64,000 nt of DNA, taken from NCBI GenBank assembly GCA_035578175.1, contig JAQMRL010000014.1, positions 11,384,274 to 11,448,273 on the forward strand. Reading direction: 5' to 3'. The notes beneath the pieces were generated by a model that saw nothing but the letters and a program-made list of their open reading frames with translations, made no database searches and was not told the origin of the DNA. Origin of the DNA: Catonia carolina (Eukaryota > Arthropoda > Insecta > Hemiptera > Achilidae). The position numbers and the translations under genes were made by a program. Shown in pieces: positions 43,905 through 55,065 of the stretch (the first letter of the stretch is position 1; the number at the start of each line of letters is the position of its first letter).

Positions 43905-44042
43905 TTAAAGTCGCATCAACGGTTCAATCATTAACGACTAGGGTGTGTAATGTTCTTGTATAAATTTTCAGACCCTAGCCGGGAATCAAACCCGGTACCT
44001 CCGTGTGGTAGGCTGGCGCGCTACCACTACACTACGGATACT
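43905..44042 (-). mobile_element. tRNA-derived SINE, Gly/Asp-like head
   Basis: The minus strand carries TAGTGTAGTGGTAGCGCG (A box) and GGGTTTGATTCCCGG (B box). The anticodon stem does not pair, so it is not a tRNA gene. The body TTAAAGTCGCATCAACGG resembles that of the SINE-A copy at 53685-53873, hence a shared core with a different head. Confidence 0.65.
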
Positions 44043-44186
44043 GCCTTATTTACTTTTAATTTAAAATATTACAATAGACTCTGTTTGCCATAAACGGTAC
44101 CGGAAAATGGGATAATCCGGCATCACAAATAATTTAAATAAATAGGACTCTTGTTAAATTTTTTTAATAAATTTAATTTTTAAAAA
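44043..44186. other. Unassigned, pogo-like words
   Basis: GGAAAATGGGATAATCCGGC resembles the inner part of a pogo/Tigger terminal repeat. Weak. Confidence 0.2.
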
Positions 44187-45055
44187 TCTGGTGTGAACAC
44201 TCACACGACTTTCTCCTTCCAATGCAAATAATGTTAGTAATAAAACATTAGAAATAAAAAAAAATCTAACCTCAAAAAACATAACCTTATTTTAATCATG
44301 AGTGAAAGATGCAAAATGAAATCGATCTCAGTTTGGCTTAAAAATACGGAAAATCACTCTTTCACGCTAAACTAGGCTCTGTAGAGAATAATGCTTATAG
44401 TAAAAGTTCTAGATCTTTTAATTTCCTAAAAATGTAATATAAACTTTTGTTGTAAAATGCATACTAAGGCCGAAATCTTAAAAAATCCATTTTTACAGAT
44501 TTTCATGAAAAAAACAGAAAATTACTAATTACCTCTAAAATAAACGTTATAACAAACAAATGTTTCAAATAAAAGTCGAACTTAAATTTTCTACAACTTT
44601 TATTAGATACCTACATTTTTGCGCTAAAATGGATATTAAGGCCACAATCTTTAAAAACCAATTTTTTTTCTACGAGAGAACAGCCTTTCCAAGAATTTCA
44701 GCACACATGGTGCCTACCCTATCTTGTAGAACATAAAAAATGTTGTAAATGAGGCGATTTAAAAAGAAATCATATTTTGAGAAAATCGCAAAAAAATGAC
44801 ACGAATAAACTACTACTTTCGGTTGACCGATTTTGATGAAAATGTTCGTGTCGGGTCCTCTAGTGGTAGGCCTATTTAACTTACTAGTAAAACTTACTTA
44901 CTTGTTCACACACGCGCGCACAGACCAATCGCTTAAAACATGATTTTTAGGTTCAAGGCGTCTAAAAGGTGAATGTCCGGTGAAAACCCGATTTCAAAAA
45001 ATCGACATGAAAAACAATACATTCTTTCCTATATATTCATATAGGCAAAAGAAGA
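44187..45055 (-). repeat. HINE-like repeat, full length
   Basis: Left TCTGGTGTGAACACTCACACG; right CATATAGGCAAAAGAAG. Short CACACGCGCGCACAG microsatellite; lacks the usual TACGATGTTCCG block. Confidence 0.85.
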
Positions 45056-45226
45056 AAAAAACATGACTCTCATTAAATTTCTTGCCCTAGAAAACGTAAA
45101 TTTTGGAACAGATCTCCCACTTTCAGTATCTAGGTTGCAACATTACATGCCAACACGATAAAGATGCTTACAATAAGATGCACTAATTTCAACAAATATG
45201 CGGAACAATCCACATAATCTTAAAAA

Positions 45227-46018
45227 TCTGGTGTGAAACACTCACACAACTTTCTCTTGCCAGTGAAAATAATTAACAATAAACCTAACATTAGTAATAA
45301 AACATAAGAAATAAACAAAAAACTAACCTCAAAAAATATAACCTAATTTTAATCATGAGTGAAAGACGCAAAATGAAAATCAACCTCATTTTGGCTTAGA
45401 AATACGGAAAATCACTCTTTCTCTCTAAACTAGGCTCTGTAGAGAAAAATGCTCTAAATAAAAGTTGTAGATCTTTTAATTTTCTATAAATTTAGTTATA
45501 TACACTTTTGTCGTAAAATGCATACTAAGGCCGAAATGTTTAAAAAATCAATTTTTCTCACGTTTTCGTGAGAAAAAAACAGAAAATTGCTTATTACCGC
45601 TAAACTAAGCGTTATACAAAAAAAATGTTTGAAATAAAAGTTATAGAATTTTAAATTCTCTACAACTTTTGTTATATAACGTTTTGCGCTAAAATGCATA
45701 TTAAAGCCGCAATCTTAAAAAGAAAATGTTTTTACGTAAAAACAGCCTCACGCAGAATTTCAGCAAACATGGCGCCTACCCTATCTTGTAGAGCATAAAA
45801 AATGTAGTAAACCAGGCGATTTTTAAAAAAATCGTAGGACCAGTTTTTGAGAAAATCGCAAAAAAGTGAAAAATTATACGAATAAACTACTACTTCCGGT
45901 TGACCGATTTTGATGAAAATGTTCGTGTCGGGTCCGGTAGTGGTATGTAACTTAAGTTTTAAGTTTCAAGTTCGTACGATGTTCCGTTCTTGAGATATTC
46001 TGTTCACACACAGACACA

Positions 46019-46051
<33 letters not shown>

Positions 46052-46212
46052 ACACACACACACACAGACACACACACAGACTAATCGCTAAAAACATGTT
46101 TTTTGGGTTCAGGGGGTCTGAAAACGTATAGATCCGGTGAAAACTCGATTTCGAAAAATCGACATGAAAACAATACTTTCCTTCCTATATATTCATATAG
46201 GCAAGAGAAAGT
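45227..46212 (-). repeat. HINE-like repeat, full length, near-consensus
   Basis: Left TCTGGTGTGAAACACTCACAC; right CATATAGGCAAGAGAAAGT; interrupted (CA)n at 46004-46079. It keeps every block of the family and is a good reference copy. Confidence 0.9.
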
Positions 46213-46430
46213 AAAAATCTGGTGTGAAACACTCACACAACTTTCTATTGCCAGTGTAAATAATGAACAATACAACCTAACATTTATTTATTTTTTTAAC
46301 TTTATTTTATTGAAATTTCACCTGTACAATTTGACAACTAGTGAAAATGATAAAACTATAACTATGAATATTAAAGTACTTCAAGGAGAACACCACCCAG
46401 CGACAGGACTCCAGCGTTATATGGATGTTT

Positions 46431-46811
46431 TGTTGTTGTTTAGGTCATCAGCCAAATGGCTGGTTTGAACCTGTAGAGGTTTTACTAAGTATAACGAGGA
46501 GTGAGGTGGTTTACCATTGCCTTCCTCACTGAATGGAAAAGTACGCTTATCAGCATGCCGGGCCCTCTGAAAAGCACATATTTTCCACTCTGCAAATGAC
46601 ACCTTCACTTCATTCATCACAGGGTCTGGCTGTAAACTGAAATTCATTACTTTCAGAGAATATAACTCTGATTAGTGTCTTTTACATCTCTACCTCTTCT
46701 GTTCTTAAATGATTCAGTCATTTAATTGGCTGACCACGTTATAAGAAACAGAACTATTTATTTTAGCCCTGCACCAAACAGATTGAGTGTAAATAATTTG
46801 ACACTCCACCT
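46431..46811 (-). mobile_element. CAA-tail retroelement nested in the Jockey LINE
   Basis: TGTTGTTGTTTAGGTCATCA to GACACTCCACCT with the 8-bp target duplication GGATGTTT (46423-46430 and 46812-46819). Confidence 0.85.
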
Positions 46812-46943
46812 GGATGTTTATTATATTTATTTGTTTAAATTTTGAAAATTGTGTACGTACGTAGCCAAAAGTTTACCTTATAATGCCTCTGCTCCATCGT
46901 CTGCTTAGACGCCTTGGGGGACTACTTGGGAGATGTTCATTGT

Positions 46944-47887
46944 CTAGATTACGTATAAGGGGGTTCCATTGGTTGAACAGTTAGTCCCTAAATCTAAGAT
47001 AAAATCTGTAGAAAGAATCGTTGACATAGTAAGTCCGTGTGAAGAGTCGCGTTCAATACGTAAAAAGGAGCGTTTGTTATGTATGCGTCGGAGAGTCTTG
47101 GACTGAAATCGTTGGATTCGAGCTACAACGGATGGTTTTACCGAGCCATAAATATGGCTCCCGAACGTCCACATGGGTTTGAGGAGGGTTTTATACAGAA
47201 GAACTTTTGAGGAGAGCGTCAGTTCAAAACGTTTCGAAACTAGTCGGTACAGTCGTTCAGTCGTTCGTCTAGAACCCTTCTCTTTACATTTACATGTTTA
47301 TTCCACGTGAGACGACGATCAATGTATAACCCACGGTATCGGGTATGGTCACTCTGTGGAAGAGGAGTATTGTAAAGAAATACTGGTGGACACGTTTGCC
47401 GACGCAGCGTAAAAGTCACATGAATTCTTTTGGCTATAGTATTAACTTTTATTCTCCATTTGGTAAACCACTGTTCCAAAAGGGATAATGAATGTTGAAC
47501 ATTGTAAGAAGTGATCGTGGGGTTGTCGGATGAAGACAAAATTACAGTGTCATCAGCAAAAGAAGCTATGATGGTGTGTAAGCCGGAAGGTATATCGGCT
47601 GTAAAAATACTGTAGAAAAATAGAACTAATATTGATCCTTGTGGAACACCTGCTAGTATTGGAAAATAGCCTGAAAGCGTCGTATTTTGACATGCAACAA
47701 AAAATCGCTCTGATAAAAATGACTGAAGTATAAGGTAATAAGTAGCTGGGAGAAAATGCAGCTTACTGAGAAGTCCGTCTACCCAGACACGGTCAAATGT
47801 TTGTCGTATATCGAAAAATAGACCAGTAGCGTATTGTTTTTGCTCTAAGGCTGAGGATAAGCAATCTACGACACGGTGGAAATGATT
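46944..47887 (-). pseudogene. Jockey reverse transcriptase, C-terminal part, broken
   Basis: The minus strand encodes, in shifting frames, AGVPQGSIL (RT motif B), FADDTVILSSSDNPTI (motif C), LLEQWFTKWRIKVNTI, LYIDRRLTWNKHV and MWTFGSHIYGSVKPS. These are in the order of a Jockey ORF2 RT and its C-terminal part. Frame changes occur near 47540 and 47240, so it is inactive. It is more decayed than the copy at 59786-61529. Confidence 0.8.
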
Positions 47888-48625
47888 AACCTAACATTAA
47901 TAATAAAACATTAGAAATAAACAAAAAAAACTAATCTCCAAAAACGTAACCTTGTTTTAATCATGAGTGAAAGACGCAAAACGAAAATCAACCTCAGTTC
48001 GGCTTAAAAATACGGAAAATCACTCTTTCACACTAAACTTCTCTGTAGAGAAAAATGCTGTAAATAAAAGTTGTAAATCTTTTTATTTCCTATAAATTTG
48101 ATTGCACACACTTTCGTCGTAAAATGCATACTAGGGCTGAAATGTTTTACAAAAATCGATTTTTTTACACGTTTTCATGAGAAAAAACCGAAAATCGCTA
48201 ATTACCGCTAAACTCAGCGTTATACAAAAAAAATATTTTAAATAAAAGTTGTAGGGTTTTAAATTCTCTACAACTTATATAAATTTTTGCGTAAAAATTC
48301 ATAGTTAAATCGCAATCTTAAAAAAAAAGTTTTTACGAGAAAACAGCCTCCCCAAGAATTTAAGCAGACATGGCGCCTACCCTATCTTGTAGAGCACCAA
48401 AAATTTAATAAATGAGGCGATTTTAAAAAGATCGTATAAGCCGTATTTGAGAAAATCGCAAAAAAGTAAAAAATGACACGAATAAACTACTACCTACTTC
48501 CAGTTGACCGATTTTGATGAAAATGTTCGTGTCGGGTACTCTACTGGTAGATAACTTAAGTTTCAAGTTTAATTTCATACGATGTTCCGTTCTTGGGATA
48601 TTTTGTTCACACACACGCACGCGCG

Positions 48626-48670
<45 letters not shown>

Positions 48671-48807
48671 CAATCGCTAAACACACGTTTTTTGGGTTCA
48701 GGGGGTCTGAAAACTTGTAGATCCGGCAAAAACTCGATTTCAGAAAATCGACATGAAAACAATACTTTCCTTGCTATATGTATTCATATAGGCAAAAGAA
48801 AGTAAAA

Positions 48808-49190
48808 ATAGCACCAGCAAAAACACGAGGTTGAGATTTTATAAAACAATAGCAGTGCCGACCCTACTCCATGGCAACGGAACTTGGGTGCTATCAAAGC
48901 GAGAGAAGAGTAGATTGCAAGCATCTGAAATAAAATTTCTTCGACATACGTATGGATGTAGTAGAGAAGATCGTTACATGAATCCAGAGATAAGGAAAGA
49001 ACTCAACATCTTCTCTATAAACGACATGGTATCTCACAACAGAACGAGGGAGGATAGGATACTTAAGCAAACAATAGTCCATAATAAACCGGAGGGAAAG
49101 AGAGAACGAGGACGCCCGAGAAAGAGATAAGCAGATTTGAAAAGTTATGAACAGGCAGAGATGCCTAATCCTTGAAAGGCAGAAGAAGAA
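48808..49190 (+). pseudogene. LINE ORF2 C-terminal fragment with GAA tail
   Basis: 48831-49130 is open: MRFYKTIAVPTLLHGNGTWV then LSKREKSRLQASEIKFLRH, NIFSINDMVSHNRTREDRIL and KPEGKRERGRPRKR. This is the C-terminal part of an insect RTE/CR1-type ORF2, with no RT core. It ends in a short GAAGAAGAAAA tail at about 49178-49190. 5'-truncated copy next to a HINE-like end. Confidence 0.75.
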
Positions 49191-49820
49191 AACATAATGA
49201 CTCAATTATAACCTGAAAATCTTTTTGCAGATACTGCCTTTTTCTTTAGCAGGTCAGTTGGGAATGATTTTAATTAAATAAATCACAGAAGCAAAACACG
49301 ATATCCTAATGTAAGATCTATGGTCAGGAAATAAACACGGATGAAGCAATATACGCATTATTATTACAGATAAAATATTTTTGGAATATATTCCGAGACA
49401 AGAACAAATTACCTACACGCAAACATTTCCAATGTAATTTTCTTATTCATCTCCTAAAATATCGTTCACTTAAAGTTTATTAAAGATATTTTTTTCTAAT
49501 TTCATATTCTAGACGATGTAAAATGTGATTACTAATAATGATACTTGCATATAATCAGATATACCATAATTATTTTAGAAATAGAATTCACGTAACATGT
49601 CCTATTTGGTGTTTTCTATAAAATTACTCTTACAATGACATACGTCATAAATACAAAGAATACCTTGCTTGATTCAGTCTGTCTCTCGTCTCTTTATATA
49701 ATTCGTCATCAGGTTAGTTTATTTTAAAAATTTTAAGAAATAAAATAGAATAGAATATTACTTTATTGCTAAAAGATTGCAACTTAGAGCACAGAGTTGG
49801 CTCATAAAAAAAATACAAAT
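49191..49820. other. AT-rich DNA without recognised features
   Basis: No gene or repeat was recognised. Confidence 0.35.
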
Positions 49821-50148
49821 TTTTTTTTTTTGATTCCTAATATGTGTACGTTCCAATCTGTTCAATTGAGAACAATAAGCAACCCCATGACCCAATGAGA
49901 TGAGGATGATGTGTAAGACGTGTAAATGAGGTGTAGTCTTGTACTGACCCAGGTCGACCACTCCTGAGAGAGTATGGTTAATTGAACCCCAACCATCAAA
50001 GTACACCGGCAGCCACTGTCTAGTATTCAAATCCGTATAAAAGTAACTACCTTTACTAGGATTTGAACCAGGAACCTTCGTCTCCGAAAATCAGCTGTCA
50101 AACAGCTGATTTTGGCAACGACTTTACCTCTAGACCAACCCGGTGGGT
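49821..50148 (-). mobile_element. SINE-B, full copy with target duplication
   Basis: Minus-strand head ACCCACCGGGTTGGTCTAG, B box GGTTCAAATCC, A-tail as the T-run at 49821-49831. TACAAAT flanks both sides (49814-49820 and 50149-50155). Confidence 0.85.
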
Positions 50149-50190
50149 TACAAATATTTGAATACATATTTATAATTACAATATAAAAAA

Positions 50191-51110
50191 TTGATATAAA
50201 ACACTGACACAACTTTCTCTTGCCAATTCAAATAAATAATAATATAACATAAACATTAGTAATAAAGCATTACAAATAAACAAAAAACTAACCTCAATAA
50301 ACATAATCAAATTTTAATCATGAGTAAAAGACGCAAAATGAATATTAACCTGTTTTGGCTCAAAAATACGGAAAATCATTCTTTCACGCTAAACTAGGCT
50401 CTGTAGAGAAAAATTCTGTAAATAAAAGTTGTAGATCTTTTAATTTCCAATAAATTTGATTATATACATTTTGTCGTAAAATGCATATGCTAAGGCTGAA
50501 ATCTTTAAAAAATTGATTTTTTACACGTTTTCGTGAGAAAAAAAAACAGAAAATCGCTAATTACCCCTAAACTAAACGTTATACAAAAAAAGTTTGAAAT
50601 AAAAGTTGTAGGATTTTAAATTCTCTAAAAGTTTTATTGTATACATTTTAGCGCTGAAATGCATACTTCAGCCGCAACATTACAAAACAATTTTGTTACG
50701 TGAAAACAACCTTTCCAAGAATGTCAGCAGGCATTGCGCCTATCCTATCATGTAGAGCATTAAATATTTAGTAAATGAGATGATTTTTAAAAAGATCGTA
50801 GGAGCCGTATTTGAGAAAATCGCAAAAAAGTGAATAATGACACGAATAAACTACTACTTCCGGTTGACCGATTTTGATGAAAATGTTCGTGTCGGGTCCT
50901 CTAGTAATACCTAACTTAAGTTTCAATTTCAAGTTCGTACGATGTTCCGCTCTTGAGATATTCTGTTCACACAAACACAGATCAATCGCTAAAAACATAT
51001 TTTTGGGTTCAGGGGGTCTGAAAACGTGTAGATCCGGTGAATACTCTATTTCGAAAAATTGACATAAAAAATACTTTCCTTCCTATATATTCATACAGGC
51101 AAGAGAAAGT
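50191..51110 (-). repeat. HINE-like repeat, full length
   Basis: Left TTGATATAAAACACTGACAC; right TACAGGCAAGAGAAAGT. Almost no microsatellite (CACACAAACACAG). Confidence 0.85.
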
Positions 51111-51122
51111 AATTAAAACAAA

Positions 51123-51300
51123 ATACCATATTTCAATTATGTATAAGATTATATTTGAATAGGGCCTACATATACAATTACAACATAAATAAAAAAATAC
51201 AATATTTCCATTAAATACAAAATTACATTTGAATACACATAAATAAAAAAGAAAATACCATATTTCAATTAAAAATGTAAGATTACAAACAAAAATTATT
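51123..51300. repeat. Short tandem repeat, ~60-73 bp unit
   Basis: ATACCATATTTCAATTA, ATACAATATTTCCATTAAAT and ATACCATATTTCAATTAAAA recur with the following AGATTA(TC)ATTTGAATA-type text, about 2.5 units. Confidence 0.6.
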
Positions 51301-51324
51301 ATATTAGGTGAGCAATATGAAGTA

Positions 51325-51385
51325 TAGCAGCGCCTACAAAAACTCAAAATGCAACATGCAATACAACACGCGATTGCGGGTTGCA
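51325..51385 (-). repeat. Minor repeat shared with 62848-62912
   Basis: GCGCCTACAAAAACTCAAAA and GCAATACAACACGCGATTGC are an inverted match to the plus-strand segment at 62848-62912. Family unknown. Confidence 0.5.
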
Positions 51386-51487
51386 GAATGTACAGGCGGT
51401 ATTCATACCGGGTGTTCAACTTAAGGTGATCATCATTGGTCTCCGTCTATGAATAAATGAAGTATATCTATGGAATATATGAACAAT

Positions 51488-51680
51488 AAATCTCAGAAAC
51501 AAAAAATCGTACGAAATTGAACCTTGGAAGTTAAGTTAAGTCTCACTAGAGGACCCGATACGAACATTTTCATCAAAATAGGGCAACTGAAAGTGGTAAT
51601 AAAATTTTTCATTTCTTTGCTATTTTCACAAAAACAGCTCTTACGATAATTTTGTTAATAATCGCATCATTTACTCCATT
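51488..51680 (+). repeat. HINE-like internal fragment
   Basis: AAAAATCGTACGAAATTGAA to AATAATCGCATCATTTACTCC, without the 5' end. Confidence 0.65.
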
Positions 51681-51683
51681 TTT

Positions 51684-52279
51684 ACTTTCGTTTGCCTATA
51701 TGAATATATAGGAAGAAAAGTACTGTTTTATATAGATTTTTCGAAATCGAGTTTTCAACGGATATACACATTTTCAGACCACTTGAACCCAAAAAAAAAC
51801 ATCTTTTCAGCGATTGGTCTGTGTGTGAGTGAACAAAATATCTCAAGAACGGAATGTCGTACAGAGTTGAAACTTGAAACTTAAGTTTCATACTAATACC
51901 GACCCGACACGAACATTTTCATCATATTCGGTCAACCGGAAGTAATATTTATTCGTGTCATTTTCACTTTTTTGCAATTTTCTCAAAAACGGCTGTAACA
52001 ATTTTATTTAAATCACCTGATTTACTAAATTCTTTATGCTCTACAAGATAGGGTAGGCGTCATACCTGCTGAAATTCTTGGAGAGGCTGTTTTCTCGTAA
52101 AAAGTTTTTTTTTAAATTGCAGTTTTATTTTATTCACACACACCCACAGACCAATCGCTAATAACATGTTTTTTGTGTTCATGGGGTCTGAAAACGTGTA
52201 TATCCGGTGAAAACTCGTCGAAAAATCGACATAAAAACAATACTTTCATTCCTATATATTCATATAGACAAGAGAAAGT
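51684..52279. repeat. HINE-like inverted chimera (two 5' ends)
   Basis: 51684-52125 is the plus-strand 5' half (ACTTTCGTTTGCCTATATG to AAATTGCAGTTTTATTT). 52126-52279 is a minus-strand 5' end (CACACACCCACAGACCAATC to ATAGACAAGAGAAAGT). Neither has the 3' hairpin. Confidence 0.75.
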
Positions 52280-52571
52280 AAAAATAATGAAATAAGTTCA
52301 CATAAACAGGTCCGAAAATGTGTAGTTAACGAGTTAAGGCTAGCTAAAGATTTCGCCAAGAATTTAGAACCTTGGTTGAAATGAAGATTTTTTTGGAATT
52401 CTAGGAAGGTAACGTAAGGAACGAATGAAGTTGTTTCTTATAGTTTTTTGAGTAGCTGAATCAAATAAAACAGATCCCAGAACTGCATCTCTCATAGTTT
52501 CTAAGATATTTTACATTAAACTCAAAAAATAAGTCGAAAAACAGAATTTTTTACGTTAACGTACATTTTTG
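52280..52571. other. No recognised feature
   Basis: AT-rich; nothing supported. Confidence 0.35.
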
Positions 52572-52966
52572 TTGTTGTTTAGGTCAACAGCCGAAAGGCT
52601 GGTTTGAAGAGGTTTTACTAAAAAAAACAAGCGGTAAAAACAAGCGGTGAGGTGAGTTACTATTGCCTTTCTCGCTGAGTTGAAAGAGCATGCTTATTAG
52701 CATGCCCGGCCCTCCGAAAAAAACCCACTTTCCACCATGCAAATGACACTTCATTAACCACAGGGTCTAGCTAAATAGTAAAATTCATTTTCTCCGAGGA
52801 AATAACTCTGACTAGAGTCTTTTACACCTTTACCTCTTCTGTTCTTAAATAGTTCAGTCATATAACTGGCTGACTATGTGATAAGAAACAGAACTATTTT
52901 TTGTAGTCCTGGAACCAGCAGATCGAGTGCAATTAATTTAACACCTGCCCGTTATAGGTAGTGACG
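52572..52966 (-). mobile_element. CAA-tail retroelement
   Basis: TTGTTGTTTAGGTCAACAGC to AACACCTGCCCGTTATAGG; near full length, with a small local duplication (AACAAGCGGT twice). Confidence 0.75.
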
Positions 52967-53684
52967 TTCAATAACTTTATTAAATAGGTAATAAACACGA
53001 AAAATTTTTAAACACAACTAGTAGAGAATTTAATTATGAGAAAATTGGTGTAAATAAAGTCATTAAGAAACAAATTATAGCTATTAAAATCAAATTTTAT
53101 TACTATACTAAGAACGAAAGATTTAGGCGGGTCGAATGCACTCATAGACTCCCCTTACGCTCTTCACATTGTTTTTACGTGTAACATTAAATTAGCAAGC
53201 AAGCGTCTGGGGCACTATTTAACGTTCGTGTCGCGTTTTGTAATATACTTTGTGGAAAAGGATTCGGATGGAATGCTCATTGTAATCGTTTCAGTTGGAG
53301 GTATTAGTTTCGGTTTTTATAAATTTTTTGTGGGGTTTAGGTTGAATCATGGGAATATAATGCCGCTCTGGATGGCGATTATGGCACCGAAGAAAGTGCT
53401 GGGTAGGCTTTTAGCCTACGATAAATATACCGATGATGCTGAGGCCGACGTTGCCGAAGCGGAGGGGGACACTTTGGCCCAGTCTGTGTAATTTTGTACG
53501 AAAGGAACTGAGGGTGTTAAGAAGGTCTGCCAGTAAAGATCTATGGCTAGGTACGGCAGGGGATGGTTGGGCTCCGGAAAGTCCAAAGGTGGGTCCTTCA
53601 CACATCGAATAAAGATGTAACATTAAATAAAAGTAGTTTATTCACTGTTCTTTTTCATTTATTGTATTTGTTATTTATTGTATT
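52967..53684. other. Unassigned; holds an unrecognised 87-codon ORF
   Basis: The ORF at 53228-53491 (plus) has a hydrophobic stretch (LIVIVSVGGISFGFYKFFVG) and an acidic end (DDAEADVAEAEGD). It is followed at about 53605 by AATAAA. I recognise no family. It could be a small single-pass protein, an exon or a repeat remnant. Confidence 0.2.
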
Positions 53685-53873
53685 TTGTTTTTTTTTTTAC
53701 TTATTTAACGTCGCATCAACTACAGTGATCATTAGCGACGACGTTGGGTTGTAACTGTGAAGGATTAAATGATGTTTTGTAACGCATAAAAATATGCCGT
53801 GCTTGAGTGGGATTCGAACCCAAGACCGTATGATGAAAGGCGAGCACGTTACCAACTACCCCAATGCGGCCGG
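53685..53873 (-). mobile_element. SINE-A, full copy
   Basis: Minus-strand head GCCGGCCGCATTGGGGTAG, B box GGGTTCGAATCCC, and a core GTCGCTAATGATCACTGTAG that is longer than in other copies. Confidence 0.85.
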
Positions 53874-54418
53874 CTTGTATTTTTATTTACTGCAGTTGGA
53901 TAATATATTATTTATATAAATAAAGTATAAATAGAATTATTGTAATGTATCTATACTAATATAATAAAAAAGAAAACGTCTGTTTGCTTGTTTGTTTGTT
54001 TGTTTGTATGAGGTAATCTCGGAAACTACTGAACGGATTTTAAAACATTTTTCATTGTTGCATAGCTCAGAGCTTCCTGATCAGTATAGGCTATTTTGCA
54101 ACTTTAAGTAAGTTTAATTAAGTGAGTTAAGCAACTTAAACTGTGACGATGTCGCATGTTTTAGTCCATCGGGAGCATACCACTTTTATTTTTTCTAAGT
54201 CCTCTGGGTGGTGTACTTTTTGGGCTAGAAACACGATTCAACTTTTATATTTCTTAGAAAAACGTGAAGAATAACATTCGATTCCAAAAACATTAAAAAT
54301 TCAGAAATATTCGAAATGTTTATTTTTGTACTGTATTTCATATATTTGTTTTCATTCGACAGGTAGTGAATGAGTCATATATTTCGAATTACTTTGCGTA
54401 CCGCACCCATGTATTACT
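53874..54418. other. Unassigned, with a GTTT-repeat element resembling insect Helitron-like ends
   Basis: TCTATACTAATATAATAAAA followed by (TTTG)n and AAACTACTGAACGGATTTTA at 53950-54040 resembles a non-autonomous sequence common in insect genomes. The other end was not found. Confidence 0.35.
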
Positions 54419-55065
54419 CTCTTATCGAGGGGTTAATGTCAAACAACACTATCTACAAAAACCTAATTTTTTAGGAGAGCCATTACCATTTATTTACCTT
54501 TGTTGTTGTTGTTTTGGTAAACAGCCGAGAGGCTGGTTTGAACCTGTAGAGGTTTTACTAAGTAAAAACGAGGATTGAAATGCAATAGCAATGGCAATAG
54601 CCTTCCTCACCAAGTTGAAAGAGTATGCTATCACCATGCCAGACCCTGCGAAAAGCACCCACTTTCCTTTCATTCACCACAGTGTCTGGCTGTATAATGA
54701 AATTCATTACTCTGAGAGGATGTAACTCTGACTAGTGTGTGTTTTACACCTCTACCTCTTCAGTTCTTAAATAGTTCAGTCATAATTGGCTGACTATATG
54801 ATAAGAAACAGAACTATTTTTAGTAGCCCTGGAACCAACAGGTCGAATGCAATTAATTTAACACTACACCTGCCCATTATGGGCACATTTACCATTAAGA
54901 AGTAAATTAAATTATACTAAATTTATAGTTGATTTCATATATAAATAACTGAAATAATAGGAAGAGAATCAGATTAGAAGTAGTTTTTTCGCTCTCCTGA
55001 AAAATATTAAAAAATAGGTTTTTGTAGATAGTGATGTTTGACATTAACCCCTCGTTATCTCAGCC
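54419..55065. mobile_element. Short-armed foldback interrupted by a CAA-tail copy
   Basis: Left arm 54419-54478 (CGAGGGGTTAATGTCAAAC, CTATCTACAAAAACCTA) is inverted at 54992-55065 (TAGGTTTTTGTAGATAG, TGACATTAACCCCTCG). Confidence 0.7.
54503..54890 (-). mobile_element. CAA-tail retroelement inside the foldback
   Basis: GTTGTTGTTTTGGTAAACAG to CTGCCCATTATGGGCAC; ATTTACC lies on both sides (a likely target duplication). Confidence 0.75.

Larger units (their letters stand above)
46285..47887 (-). mobile_element. Jockey LINE, 5'-truncated
   Basis: Flanked by the target duplication AACCTAACATT (46274-46284 and 47888-47898). The minus strand ends in an A-rich tail at 46285-46300. It contains a CAA-tail insertion in its 3' untranslated part. 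Confidence 0.85.
46218..48803 (-). repeat. HINE-like repeat in tandem, split by a Jockey LINE
   Basis: Begins TCTGGTGTGAAACACTCACAC only five A after the previous copy ends. Pieces 46218-46284 and 47888-48803. Compound microsatellite (CA)n(CG)n(CA)n at 48605-48667; right end ATATAGGCAAAAGAAAGT. Confidence 0.85.

Noticed and set aside
43972..44042. Possible tRNA-Gly gene
   Set aside because: The anticodon stem has several mismatches and the 3' part runs into a SINE body.
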